The notes below the pieces were generated by a model. The model was not told the DNA's origin, made no database searches, and was given only the letters and a program-made list of their open reading frames with translations. From assembly GCA_021324455.1 (NCBI GenBank), contig JAJPJA010000042.1, forward strand, positions 1 through 64,000: a stretch of DNA of 64,000 nt, written 5' to 3'. Numbering within the stretch: position 1 is the first letter of the stretch; each line of letters begins with the position of its first letter. Positions 27,922-35,957 of this stretch are shown here, piece after piece. The stretch comes from Pseudomonadota bacterium (GTDB taxonomy: Bacteria > Desulfobacterota > Binatia > Binatales > Binataceae). Position numbers and translations under genes: made by a program.

Positions 27922-29634
27922 TCAAAATTCGTCGCCCATGTCGCCCATGCCGCCCATGCCGTCCATGCCCGGCATGCCGCCCATCCCGGGCATCCCGCCG
28001 CCCATACCGCCCATTCCACCCATGCCTCCCGGCGGCATCGCCGGCATCGGGGTCTTCTTCTTGGGCTTCTCGGCGATGGCGGCTTCGGTGGTGATCAGCA
28101 GCGCCGCCACGCTGGCCGCGTTTTCCAGCGCGGTGCGAACCACTTTGGCCGGGTCGATCACTCCGGCCTCGACCAAATCTTCGAACTTCTCCGAACGGGC
28201 GTTGAAGCCGAAATTGTTCTTGCCCTCGAGCACCTTGTTGTAGGCCAGTGCCGGTTCGACGCCGGCGTTGGCCGCAATCTGACGCAACGGCTCCGACATC
28301 GCCTGCAGCACGATCCTGACACCCGCCTGACGGTCTTCGGAGAGCTTCAACTCCTGCACCGCCTTTTGCGCGCGCACCAGGGCGACGCCGCCGCCGGGGA
28401 CGACGCCCTCCTGAACCGCGGCGCGCAGGGCATGGACGGAATCGTCGACGCGCGCTTTCTTTTCCTTCATTTCGACCTCGGTGGCCGCGCCCACCTTGAT
28501 CACGGCGACACCGCCGCTCAGCTTGGCCACGCGCTCTTCGAGTTTCTCGCGGTCGTAGTCCGACGTGGTGGTTTTGATCTGCTCGCGCAGCTGGGCGACG
28601 CGCCCCTGGATGTCGGCCTTTTTGCCCAGGCCGCCCACCAGCGTGGTGTTGTCTTTGTCGATGATCACGCGCTTGCATCGGCCCAGCGAGCTCAGCGGCA
28701 GATTTTCCAGCTTCAGGCCGAGTTCCTCGGACACCACGCGGCCGCCGGTGAGGATGGCCATATCCTGCATCATTTCCTTGCGCCGGTCGCCGTATCCGGG
28801 AGCCTTGACGGCGGCGACTTTGAGCGTGCCGCGCAGCTTGTTGATGACCAGCGTGGCCAGCGCTTCGCCGTCAACCTCTTCGGCGATGATCAGCAGCGGC
28901 CGCCCGTCATGCAGCACCTTCTCCAGCAGCGGCAGCATGTCGCGCATCGCCGAGATCTTCTTGTCGTGGAGCAGGATGAAGGGCTCCTCCAGTTCGACCG
29001 TCATCCGCTCCTGATTCGTCATGAAATAGGGCGACAGGTAGCCGCGGTCAAAGCGCATACCTTCCACCAGATCCAGCGTGGTCTCCAGGCCGCGCGCCTC
29101 CTCGACCGTGATCACGCCTTCCTTGCCGACCTTGTCCATCGCGTCGGCAACGATCCTGCCGATTTCGGCGTCGCCGTTGGCGGCGATAGTTGCCACCTGC
29201 TGCATCCGTTCCCGATCCTTGACCGGCTTGGCCATGGTCTTGATCGACTCGACGGCTTTCTGTACGGCGGCGTCGATACCGCGCTTCATGTCCATCGGAT
29301 CGAGGCCAGCCGCAAGCAGCTTGATACCTTCGGTGATGATGCTGCGGGCGAGCACAGTCGCGGTGGTGGTACCGTCGCCGGCAACGTCGGCGGTCTTCTG
29401 GGCGACTTCGCGCAGCAGCCGGGCGCCGATGTTCTCAAACTTATCTTCGAACTCCAGTTCCCGGACCACGCTGACCCCGTCTTTGGTGACCTGCGGTGCG
29501 CCGAAAGTTTTCTGGATTAGAACATTGCGTCCCTTGGGACCCAAAGTGACGCGGGCTGCCTGGGCCACCAGCGTGGCCCCTTTGACAATTCCCGCCCGTG
29601 CTTTTTCGTGAAGCTCAACCATTTTGGCCGGCAT
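27922..29634 (-). CDS. groEL: GroEL-type chaperonin without adjacent groES
   Basis: 570 residues. It has the GroEL hallmarks [23 protein letters not shown] (ATPase Asp in D-G-T-T-T), [13 protein letters not shown] and V-P-G-G-G-V-A-L-V. The C-terminal tail is an unusually long Gly/Met repeat (about 35 residues). ATG 29634 is taken, since the longer frame would cover the start of the divergent gene at 29809. No groES-like ORF lies within the window; the E. coli-like pair is groES-groEL. Several positions differ from the consensus N-terminus, compatible with a secondary paralogue. A promoter candidate lies at 29723-29750. Confidence 0.96.
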   Translation of the reverse strand: MPAKMVELHEKARAGIVKGATLVAQAARVTLGPKGRNVLIQKTFGAPQVTKDGVSVVRELEFEDKFENIGARLLREVAQKTADVAGDGTTTATVLARSIITEGIKLLAAGLDPMDMKRGIDAAVQKAVESIKTMAKPVKDRERMQQVATIAANGDAEIGRIVADAMDKVGKEGVITVEEARGLETTLDLVEGMRFDRGYLSPYFMTNQERMTVELEEPFILLHDKKISAMRDMLPLLEKVLHDGRPLLIIAEEVDGEALATLVINKLRGTLKVAAVKAPGYGDRRKEMMQDMAILTGGRVVSEELGLKLENLPLSSLGRCKRVIIDKDNTTLVGGLGKKADIQGRVAQLREQIKTTTSDYDREKLEERVAKLSGGVAVIKVGAATEVEMKEKKARVDDSVHALRAAVQEGVVPGGGVALVRAQKAVQELKLSEDRQAGVRIVLQAMSEPLRQIAANAGVEPALAYNKVLEGKNNFGFNARSEKFEDLVEAGVIDPAKVVRTALENAASVAALLITTEAAIAEKPKKKTPMPAMPPGGMGGMGGMGGGMPGMGGMPGMDGMGGMGDMGDEF

Positions 29635-29722
29635 GATAGCTCTCTCTCCGTCCCGACTGTTTAAGATTACGCGCTGGATGAAGCGCGCGCCCCGGCGGCG
29701 GGGCGATTTTTGCTCGCGCCTT

Positions 29723-29750
29723 AAAATAAGCACGTCCGCCGCAATTTCAA
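29723..29750 (-). promoter_or_regulatory. candidate groEL promoter
   Basis: On the minus strand TTGAAA (29750-29745), 16-nt spacer, TATTTT (29728-29723), about 90 nt before the groEL ATG. No CIRCE element (TTAGCACTC-N9-GAGTGCTAA) was found here. Confidence 0.4.
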
Positions 29751-29763
29751 GTGCTGTCCGATT

Positions 29764-29797
29764 TATCTTGGCTGTCCGCCACCGGCGTGCCAAGATA
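29764..29797. promoter_or_regulatory. 9-bp inverted repeat in divergent groEL/29809 region
   Basis: TATCTTGGC (29764-29772) and GCCAAGATA (29789-29797) are perfectly inverted with a 16-nt spacer, just upstream of the gene at 29809 and upstream of the groEL promoter candidate. The geometry fits a dimeric regulator operator; its identity is unknown. Confidence 0.4.
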
Positions 29798-29808
29798 GGC
29801 TTAGCCTT

Positions 29809-30252
29809 ATGCATCGGGAAATACATCCTCGACGTCCGCTGGTGCTGATGCTCGCAACCATCGCGGTGGCGCTGGCCGCCGGGCTGGCGGTGGTGAAAAT
29901 CCGCGCGCTCGGCTCCTCCGCCGACCTCCCCGCCCCCTCCCTCAGCCTGGCCGGACCCGGCTACCTGGCGCAGGAGGACCAGGATACCGACAACAACGAG
30001 GTCTCACCCGCCCAGGTCGAACAATACGTCAAGGTGTACAAGGCGATGCAGCACAATCGCTCGGTCACCGTGGACCAGGCCACCGCGGCGCAGCATATGA
30101 CGGTCGCCCAGTTCCGCGATATCGAGGCGCGAATCGAGCGCGACGGCGTTTTGCGCGAGCGCGTACGCCGCGAGCTGCTCAAGATGGCGCAGGAGAAAAG
30201 CAACGCTCTGAAGCTTACGCCTCAGAGCGCGCCCTCATCCTCCGGGCAATGA
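29809..30252 (+). CDS. membrane-anchored or exported hypothetical protein
   Basis: 147 residues. A hydrophobic segment at about residues 11-31 follows a basic N-terminus, so it is anchored or secreted. The C-terminal part ([10 protein letters not shown], then [13 protein letters not shown]) is helical, with a spacing that recalls short periplasmic DUF4168-type domains, a weak resemblance. Divergent from groEL. Confidence 0.6.
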   Translation: MHREIHPRRPLVLMLATIAVALAAGLAVVKIRALGSSADLPAPSLSLAGPGYLAQEDQDTDNNEVSPAQVEQYVKVYKAMQHNRSVTVDQATAAQHMTVAQFRDIEARIERDGVLRERVRRELLKMAQEKSNALKLTPQSAPSSSGQ

Positions 30253-30300
30253 ATCCAAACCCAGATTCACCCGCTCCGGTCTGGTTCTGTAACGAACGGC

Positions 30301-30582
30301 TTACTTGGTGACGGAAGTGGCGAACGCCGCTTCCAGGCGGGACACCGCGTCGTTGGCCCGGCGCGAAGCGTCTTCAGCCGCAGTGGCGTCGTCACTGGCC
30401 TTCTTCGCCGCGGCTTCGGCGGCGGTGGCCGACTGCTCGGCGGCGGTGGCGTCGGATTCAGCCTTGGCCTGCGCAGCCTGCGCGCGATTGGTATTTTCCT
30501 GGATGACCTTCATATCGGGACCGCAGGCTGACAATGCCCCCGCGAGCGCCAGAATTCCCAATACTCCAACCCATGTCTTCAT
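30301..30582 (-). CDS. Braun-type alanine-zipper lipoprotein ending in Lys
   Basis: 93 residues. Signal peptide with lipobox L-S-A-C, lipid site Cys20; the rest is an Ala-heptad coiled coil (A-A-E-A-A-A-K-K-A and similar). The last residue is lysine (T-S-V-T-K), the position by which Braun's lipoprotein is attached to peptidoglycan. AGGAGG 8 nt before the ATG and a promoter candidate at 30613-30640. A structural outer-membrane/peptidoglycan tether is the natural reading; no YRK terminal consensus is present. Confidence 0.8.
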   Translation of the reverse strand: MKTWVGVLGILALAGALSACGPDMKVIQENTNRAQAAQAKAESDATAAEQSATAAEAAAKKASDDATAAEDASRRANDAVSRLEAAFATSVTK

Positions 30583-30612
30583 CCGAACACCTCCTGTCCA
30601 AAAGGCAACCTG

Positions 30613-30640
30613 AGTTTATGCCAAAAGACTCTTACATCAA
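30613..30640 (-). promoter_or_regulatory. promoter of the Lpp-like lipoprotein
   Basis: Minus strand TTGATG (30640-30635), 16-nt spacer, TAAACT (30618-30613), 30 nt upstream of the ATG at 30582 with AGGAGG between. Confidence 0.5.
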
Positions 30641-30806
30641 CCCCGCCATAGTTACAAATCGACTTATCCGTGGCAAGATTCGCTGAAAAGGACGCTTATG
30701 CTTTTTCGCCTCTTAAGCCTGCAGCGGGCCCGGGCGGGCCGGACTTCGGATTAGTCGAGCTTGATTCCGAGGGACATTGACAATCAGAAGGCCTAACGGT
30801 TAAATC

Positions 30807-30838
30807 CGAATCGGTAGAGCGCCCCCTCAGCCGATTCG
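30807..30838. promoter_or_regulatory. inverted repeat before the ferredoxin-fusion gene
   Basis: CGAATCGG (30807-30814) and CCGATTCG (30831-30838), perfect 8-bp arms, 16-nt spacer, 28 nt before the ATG at 30867. Could be an operator or an mRNA hairpin covering the leader. The 284-nt gap holds otherwise only the divergent lipoprotein promoter. Confidence 0.35.
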
Positions 30839-30866
30839 ACAAAGCTAGCGAGGTCCGTGCCTTAGG

Positions 30867-32309
30867 ATGGCGACAATCATAACCAGTGAATGCATCAACT
30901 GCGGGGCGTGCGAACCCGAATGCCCCAATACCGCGATTTATGCCGGCGGCGTGGAATGGGAACTCAACGGCGTCACCTCGCCCGCCCTGGCCCAGGATAT
31001 CTTTTACATCGTTCCGTCCAAATGTACCGAATGCGTCGGCTTTTACGACCATGAAGCGTGCGCGGCGGTATGCCCGGTCGATTGCTGTGTGACCGACCCG
31101 AATAACGTCGAGACCGAGCAGGTGCTGCTCCAACGCGCCCGCGCGCTGCATCCCGACCAGACCTTCGCCGACGACGCGCCCTCGCGTTTCCGCAAGGACG
31201 GCGCGGCACCGGCCGACGGCGCCGCGTCGGCAAATGGTCCGGCGGCAGCCGCGCCCCCGGCGGCAGCCGCGCCGCCGCCCCCGGCGGCCGCAGCCAAACC
31301 TGCGCCCGCAGCCGCCAAGCCCGCGCCGGCGGCCGCGTCCAAGCCGGCCGCGCCGGCGGCGATTCTCAACCTGCCCAAGGACGTCGGATCGCTGCCCGGA
31401 CCGATCGGCGAGAAGCATTTTCCCGGCGAGCTGGAAGAGGACTTCGATACGGTTCTGGGATGGGTCGATCTGAAGCCCGTGCAGAGCGCTCCGATTCCGG
31501 TGCAGATTGCGATGCGTCTGGCGGAGCCGGTGCTGGGTGCGATGCCCGATCGGGTGAAGGCCGAACTGGAGGCGGCGGTCGGCAATCCGCTGGCCTTCTC
31601 GCGCGCCCGTTCCACCGCGTTGAACCTGATCCTGAATCTGCTGCTGTATCCGGCGCTGCTGACGGTTATCGCCGTGCTGGTAATCGGCGACGATCTTTTT
31701 TCGCAGGCCACGCGCGGATGGATCATGCTGGGCGTGGTGCTGGCGGTGCTGGAGGCGGTATGGCGCCTGCGCGAAGGTATTCTGCATGCGCAACCGGCCT
31801 CGGCGCTGATCTATCGCGCGGCGATTTGGGGGATTCCGCTGGCTCCGCTGGGCGCTCTGTTGGCCCGCGGCAGCCATTTCAGCCGCGTCAAGCGCACCGT
31901 CGGATTCGACGGTTACACCACCGATTTCTATGATGAAAAGGTCGAGCGCGACCGCCGTTACGGCACCGTCTATACGGTGGACGAACACAGCAACGCGTAT
32001 TTGGTGCGGCTGGAGATGCCGCGGCGGATTCCGGCGTCGGCACTGAAGCGGCTGTGGAGTTTGCCCGACGAGATGCCCGACTACGATTACAATATCGCGC
32101 TAGGCGACGCGATCCTGACTATCTCGGCCAGCGTGCGCGGCGAGGCGCTGCGCCGGCTGTCGTATATTTCATCGTCATTTCCGGCGGACTTCACCACGCG
32201 GATTGATTTCGAGGAGCCGGTAACCAGCTTCAAGCATCGGCTGCGGGACAAAGTTATCGAAATCATAGTGCTGAAAAACAGGGATGAAGCGGTTTCTGAT
32301 GCCGCCTGA
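30867..32309 (+). CDS. fusion: 2[4Fe-4S] ferredoxin, Pro/Ala linker, membrane domain, C-terminal domain
   Basis: 480 residues. Residues 1-75 are a bacterial ferredoxin: Cys9-x2-Cys12-x2-Cys15-x3-Cys19-Pro and Cys53-x2-Cys56-x8-Cys65-x3-Cys69-Pro, the Allochromatium-type spacing with an eight-residue insert. Residues 112-168 are an Ala/Pro/Lys linker. Residues 190-245 are helical. Hydrophobic segments at about 252-274, 283-300 and 312-333 form a small membrane domain, then a soluble C-terminal domain (345-470) rich in conserved-looking aromatic and acidic residues (L-P-D-E-M-P-D-Y-D-Y), beta-rich, vaguely like an Hsp20 fold. I know no family with this architecture. It could carry electrons to a membrane partner. 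Confidence 0.8.
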   Translation: MATIITSECINCGACEPECPNTAIYAGGVEWELNGVTSPALAQDIFYIVPSKCTECVGFYDHEACAAVCPVDCCVTDPNNVETEQVLLQRARALHPDQTFADDAPSRFRKDGAAPADGAASANGPAAAAPPAAAAPPPPAAAAKPAPAAAKPAPAAASKPAAPAAILNLPKDVGSLPGPIGEKHFPGELEEDFDTVLGWVDLKPVQSAPIPVQIAMRLAEPVLGAMPDRVKAELEAAVGNPLAFSRARSTALNLILNLLLYPALLTVIAVLVIGDDLFSQATRGWIMLGVVLAVLEAVWRLREGILHAQPASALIYRAAIWGIPLAPLGALLARGSHFSRVKRTVGFDGYTTDFYDEKVERDRRYGTVYTVDEHSNAYLVRLEMPRRIPASALKRLWSLPDEMPDYDYNIALGDAILTISASVRGEALRRLSYISSSFPADFTTRIDFEEPVTSFKHRLRDKVIEIIVLKNRDEAVSDAA

Positions 32310-32364
32310 TCATCGCGCGGCGTAACCCAAGCGGCCGGGCATCCTCAACGCCGCCCGGCGCCAA

Positions 32365-32814
32365 GTGTATATACGCGACGCTACATATAACGATCTCCCC
32401 GGCGTACTCGATATCGAACGGCTGTCGTTCGCCCAGCCTTGGAGTCTTGCCTCGTTCCGGCGCGAGCTTTCGCTGTCGTTTTCGCGTCTGATACTGGCGG
32501 TATCTGACGAAGGCAACGACGGCGGGCGTATCGCGGGCTATCTCTGCCGATGGCTGGTGGCGGGCGAGTCGCACATCCTCAATATCGCGGCGCATCCCGA
32601 CTTTCGCCGCCGCGGCGTTGGTACCGCCCTGATGGCTCATGCGGTCGCCGAGGCACAAACGCGTAAAGCCACGCTGATGATTCTTGAGGTCCGGCGTTCG
32701 AACCTGGAGGCGCGCAGTCTCTATCGCAAGTTCGGTTTCGAGGAACGGCGTTTGCGCCGCAACTACTATGGCCCCGGCGAGGACGCATTGGTGATGGAGT
32801 TGCTCGTGGATTGA
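32365..32814 (+). CDS. rimI: ribosomal protein alanine N-acetyltransferase RimI
   Basis: GNAT fold, 149 residues. Acetyl-CoA loop R-R-R-G-V-G-T-A-L-M is present, with L-E-V-R-R-S-N-L-E-A-R-S-L-Y-R-K-F-G-F characteristic of RimI. The GTG start at 32365 begins the beta-1 strand directly. In many genomes rimI lies beside tsaB; here tsaB is 17 kb away. Confidence 0.9.
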   Translation: MYIRDATYNDLPGVLDIERLSFAQPWSLASFRRELSLSFSRLILAVSDEGNDGGRIAGYLCRWLVAGESHILNIAAHPDFRRRGVGTALMAHAVAEAQTRKATLMILEVRRSNLEARSLYRKFGFEERRLRRNYYGPGEDALVMELLVD

Positions 32815-32872
32815 GCAATGGTGGCCAAATCATGACTATTTAGGCCGATTTCGCACCGTTGCCGGTAGCATC

Positions 32873-32909
32873 TTAACCCATTTGGAAATTTATGTAATAA
32901 TTCAAATGG
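32873..32909 (+). promoter_or_regulatory. carD promoter region with AT-rich inverted repeat
   Basis: TTAACC (32873-32878), 16-nt spacer, TAATAA (32895-32900). The same stretch holds an inverted pair CCATTTG (32878-32884)/CAAATGG (32903-32909) around an A/T-only core, so an operator could overlap the -10. About 85 nt of leader precede carD. Confidence 0.45.
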
Positions 32910-32991
32910 TCCGGCTGGATCGTGCGGAAGGTGAACGCCGCGTCGCGTAACCCACCCGCCGAAATCAGGCACCCGGAACCCCGGGAAAATA

Positions 32992-33480
32992 ATGCTACCG
33001 TTCAAAAAAGGCGAGAAGGTCGTTTACCCTGCCCACGGGGTGGGGGTTATCGACGACATCCAGAGCAAGGTTATCTCCGGCACCGAGCGCAAGTTCTACA
33101 TGCTGCGAATTCTGGACAGCGAGATGACCATCATGATTCCGACCGAAAACGTGGACGCGGTCGGTCTGCGGCGGGTGATCGGCAAGGATATGGTCACCAA
33201 AATCTATAAAATCCTGCGTGAGCGTAAAGTGGAGGTCGATAGCCAGACCTGGAACCGCCGTTATCGCGAGTATACCGAGAAAATCAAAACCGGCTCCCCA
33301 CTGGAAATTGCCAAGGTGCTCCGCGACCTGCTGGTACTCAAGGGCGACAAAGAGCTTTCCTTCGGCGAACGCAAAATGCTCGATACAGCCCGCAGCCTGC
33401 TGGTCAAGGAATTGTCCATCGCCCGGGCCCATCCCGAAGAGAAGATTATCGAGGAGCTTAATACTATTTTCGCCAGTTAG
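32992..33480 (+). CDS. carD: CarD/CdnL-family RNA-polymerase-binding regulator
   Basis: 162 residues. N-terminal Tudor-like RNAP-beta-binding domain (K-K-G-E-K-V-V-Y-P-A-H-G-V-G-V-I) and a helical C-terminal DNA-binding domain ending in long helices (S-F-G-E-R-K-M-L-D-T-A). CdnL/CarD proteins stabilise open complexes at rRNA promoters in Mycobacterium and Myxococcus; that role is family knowledge. ispD follows 76 nt downstream in the arrangement common to deltaproteobacterial relatives. Confidence 0.93.
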   Translation: MLPFKKGEKVVYPAHGVGVIDDIQSKVISGTERKFYMLRILDSEMTIMIPTENVDAVGLRRVIGKDMVTKIYKILRERKVEVDSQTWNRRYREYTEKIKTGSPLEIAKVLRDLLVLKGDKELSFGERKMLDTARSLLVKELSIARAHPEEKIIEELNTIFAS

Positions 33481-33556
33481 AGCAATTGCACGCAACTGGT
33501 CTAAATTCGGATCGAAGCCCGCATCTTTATCGTCATTCGGCCAGGCTCGCGGTTCG

Positions 33557-34258
33557 ATGAGGGTTTCGGCCATCATCGCGGCGGCCGGCAGCGGAACCCG
33601 GCTCGGATATGCGCAGCCCAAGGCGTTCGTCGAGTTGGGTAATCTCCCGCTGCTGTACTATTCGATGCGTACGCTGCGCGGCGTCGCCGATGTCGTCGAG
33701 GTCATCGTCACCCTTCCGCCCGGGAAGGAAGCGGACGCGCGCCTCGCGGCTGAGCGCGCCGGGCTGCGCGTGCCGCTTAAGCTCACGCAGGGCGGGGCCG
33801 AACGGCAGGATTCGGTCCGGACCGCGCTGGCGCTGACTAACGCGGGAAGCAGCGTGGTGGTGATACACGACGCCGCGCGTCCGTTCGCCGCGGCCGGGCT
33901 GTTCCGCGCCTGTATCGAGGCGGCGGCGCGCAGCGGCGGCGCGATCGCGGCAATTCCGGTCGCCGATACCCTGAAGAAGAGCGCGCAATCCATAATCACC
34001 GCCACGGTTGCGCGCGAAGGGCTCTACGCGGCGCAAACCCCGCAGGCCTTCATCCGCGATTTGCTCCTCGCCGCGCACGCTTGCGCCTCTCAGGCCGCGC
34101 CCGCCACCGACGACGCCTGTTTGGTCGAACGGATCGGCGGCAAGGTCGAAATCGTCCCCGGCTCGACCCTGAACTTCAAAATCACCACACCTGAGGATCT
34201 GCTTGTAGCCCGCGCCCTCGCGGCGTCGGACCAGATCCTGTCCGGCATTTTCGACTGA
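33557..34258 (+). CDS. ispD: 2-C-methyl-D-erythritol 4-phosphate cytidylyltransferase
   Basis: MEP-pathway enzyme, 233 residues. CTP-binding A-A-A-G-S-G-T-R-L-G near the N-terminus, H-D-A-A-R-P-F, and T-D-D-A-C-L-V-E. ATG 33557 chosen because the CTP loop begins 7 residues later. ispF, often fused or adjacent, is not here, and neither is dxr, which one expects near rseP. Confidence 0.93.
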   Translation: MRVSAIIAAAGSGTRLGYAQPKAFVELGNLPLLYYSMRTLRGVADVVEVIVTLPPGKEADARLAAERAGLRVPLKLTQGGAERQDSVRTALALTNAGSSVVVIHDAARPFAAAGLFRACIEAAARSGGAIAAIPVADTLKKSAQSIITATVAREGLYAAQTPQAFIRDLLLAAHACASQAAPATDDACLVERIGGKVEIVPGSTLNFKITTPEDLLVARALAASDQILSGIFD

Positions 34259-34397
34259 TTTCAGGCCATTGCCGCAACGGCGCCTTCCGCCGCATCGAGC
34301 AGCGCTCCGGGGACGACGAGGTCGCATAGCTCACTTTGACTTTGACGGGATGCTGATGTTAGTCCGATAGTGGTGACGCCCACGCGGGCGCCTCATC

Positions 34398-35195
34398 TTG
34401 CAGCTTCGTTTTGCGGGAGAGCCATTGCTCAGGCAATACATAGTCGATGCCCGCCGGGTCCCATGGAAGAGCGGCCAGACCGAGGGCATCACCTTCCGCT
34501 GCCAGGTTTTTCTGAGCGGCGCTGACGGCGGACCGGAGGCGATCCGTTTTCGTTTCGACCCCTGCCCCAGGGTTTATGCACACATGCATCTGACCTCGCA
34601 GTTCCAGTTGCTGCTCGACGGCTTTATGGATTTTCCCAAATCGACCATGAAGCTGCGGCCTATCGCGATCCATTACGCCGACCACAACCTCCCCTACGGC
34701 CCGTTCTCCACCGGCGATGGCCACGACATGCTGGTACTGCATCCCAGAGCCGGCGGGCTGGTCACGATGGCGGATCGGGCGGCGCGCAAACAGATCAATC
34801 TGGCCGGACGCCAACTGGTCGGCATGGACAAGGACCGGCAATGGTTCGGGGTCGCCGCAATCGAGCGGGCGCGCTGCAAGTTCCTGATTGATCCCGGCGC
34901 GGGCCCGCAAGCCATCATGCTGCAAGCTCCGCCCAACTGTACGATTCCCGGCCCCGCGCCCCGCTTCGGCCGCTACGAAATCGTGCTGGATGGCAGCGCC
35001 GAATTCGACGGCCAGATGCTGGCCGCTCCCGGCTTGCGCTACGCCGCGGGCGATGAGCCGCCGGCGCCCATCCGGACCGGTCCGCAGGGCGCCACTTTGA
35101 TGCTGGTGGCGTTCGACGAGGACGCGCTGGCGGGCGGTCTGGGCGAGGATCCGCTGTCGCGCGCCGCGGCCGCGGCAATCGAGCAGGCGATCTGA
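34398..35195 (+). CDS. hypothetical protein, cupin-like (double-barrel) appearance
   Basis: 265 residues, soluble. Contains H-M-H-L-T-S-Q-F-Q-L-L-L and H-Y-A-D-H-N-L-P-Y-G-P-F, histidine-rich strands that suggest a cupin barrel, followed by a second beta-rich half (R-F-G-R-Y-E-I-V-L-D-G-S-A-E-F-D-G). TTG start at 34398 is uncertain. Family not recognised. It precedes the DsbA-family and selenoprotein genes on the same strand by 21 nt. Confidence 0.6.
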   Translation: MQLRFAGEPLLRQYIVDARRVPWKSGQTEGITFRCQVFLSGADGGPEAIRFRFDPCPRVYAHMHLTSQFQLLLDGFMDFPKSTMKLRPIAIHYADHNLPYGPFSTGDGHDMLVLHPRAGGLVTMADRAARKQINLAGRQLVGMDKDRQWFGVAAIERARCKFLIDPGAGPQAIMLQAPPNCTIPGPAPRFGRYEIVLDGSAEFDGQMLAAPGLRYAAGDEPPAPIRTGPQGATLMLVAFDEDALAGGLGEDPLSRAAAAAIEQAI

Positions 35196-35216
35196 AATCC
35201 GCAGGGAGTAAGACCA

Positions 35217-35870
35217 ATGCCCGTTGAAGCGAGCGCGCCGGACAATTCCTCCTTTCGGGTGATTATGTTCGCCGATTTCATCTGCCCCTACTGCTACATC
35301 GGACAGGAGCGGATGGAACAGTTGGCGCGCGATTATCCCGTGACTCCGGTGTGGCGTCCGCACTGGCTCCATCCGGAAACCCCTCCCGAAGGCGCCGCGA
35401 TTCCCGCGGACCGCGAGCGCGCCCGCGCCACCGCGCAATGGCTCAATGAGATGGCGCCGGAGAAGGCCGCGCGGATGCGTTTTCCGGGCAAGCTGCAGTA
35501 CAGCTTCTTCGCCTTCGAAGCGGTGGAGTTCGCCCAGGAATGCGGCCGCGCGCTGGCCTTTACTTCCGCGGTTTACGACGCGCTGTGGGTCGACGGCAAA
35601 GATATCGCACAGGTTGCCACGCTGCAGGAAGCCGCAAGCAAAGCGGGCCTCGACGCCGGCGAAATGGGACGGGCGCTGCGCGAGCGGCGCTACCTGCAGC
35701 GCACCCTCGACGCGGTGGCGGCCGCGCGCAGCGCCGGCATCGTCAGCACTCCGACCTACATTCTGGGCCGCACCGCCATCAAAGGATGGCATTATTACGA
35801 AGTGTTTCAGACCGTGATGGAAAAACAGGGTATCAAGCCCAGGCATCAAACCGGACCGCAATCGGAGTGA
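35217..35870 (+). CDS. DsbA/FrnE-family dithiol oxidoreductase (CPYC)
   Basis: 217 residues, thioredoxin fold with the redox motif Cys23-P-Y-Cys26, inserted helical domain, and cis-Pro loop V-S-T-P-T-Y. No signal peptide, so cytoplasmic like FrnE. The last codons and stop lie in the first copy of a 15-bp tandem repeat. Starts 21 nt after the cupin-like gene; likely an operon with the selenoprotein. Confidence 0.85.
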   Translation: MPVEASAPDNSSFRVIMFADFICPYCYIGQERMEQLARDYPVTPVWRPHWLHPETPPEGAAIPADRERARATAQWLNEMAPEKAARMRFPGKLQYSFFAFEAVEFAQECGRALAFTSAVYDALWVDGKDIAQVATLQEAASKAGLDAGEMGRALRERRYLQRTLDAVAAARSAGIVSTPTYILGRTAIKGWHYYEVFQTVMEKQGIKPRHQTGPQSE

Positions 35871-35944
35871 CCGCAATCAGAGTGACCGCAATCAGAGTGA
35901 CCGCAATCAGAGTGACCGCAATCAGAGTGACCGCAATCAGAGTG
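35855..35944. repeat. 15-bp tandem repeat, six copies
   Basis: Unit ACCGCAATCAGAGTG repeated from 35855 to 35944; the first copy has G in place of A at one position, the other five are identical. It runs from the last codons of the DsbA-family gene to 13 nt before the selenoprotein ATG. Each copy has TGA in the DsbA frame, so copy number cannot lengthen that protein. Confidence 0.95.
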
Positions 35945-35957
35945 AGAGGATGATTCG

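Noticed and set aside
28366-29520. 384-codon plus-strand ORF opposite groEL
   Set aside because: Antisense shadow; groEL motifs are unmistakable on the minus strand.
29700-29760. CIRCE element for HrcA upstream of groEL
   Set aside because: AGCAC...GTGCT occurs, but with 17 nt between the arms and without the TTAGCACTC-N9-GAGTGCTAA form.
30790-30845. tRNA-like string TCGGTAGAGCGCC upstream of the ferredoxin-fusion gene
   Set aside because: No acceptor stem, anticodon arm or T-arm in register; the inverted repeat explains the pairing.
30696-31988. 430-codon minus-strand ORF opposite the ferredoxin-fusion gene
   Set aside because: Arg/Gly-rich antisense shadow of a real gene with intact Cys motifs on the plus strand.
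35855-35944. CRISPR-like repetition
   Set aside because: The 15-bp units abut with no spacers; it is a plain tandem repeat.
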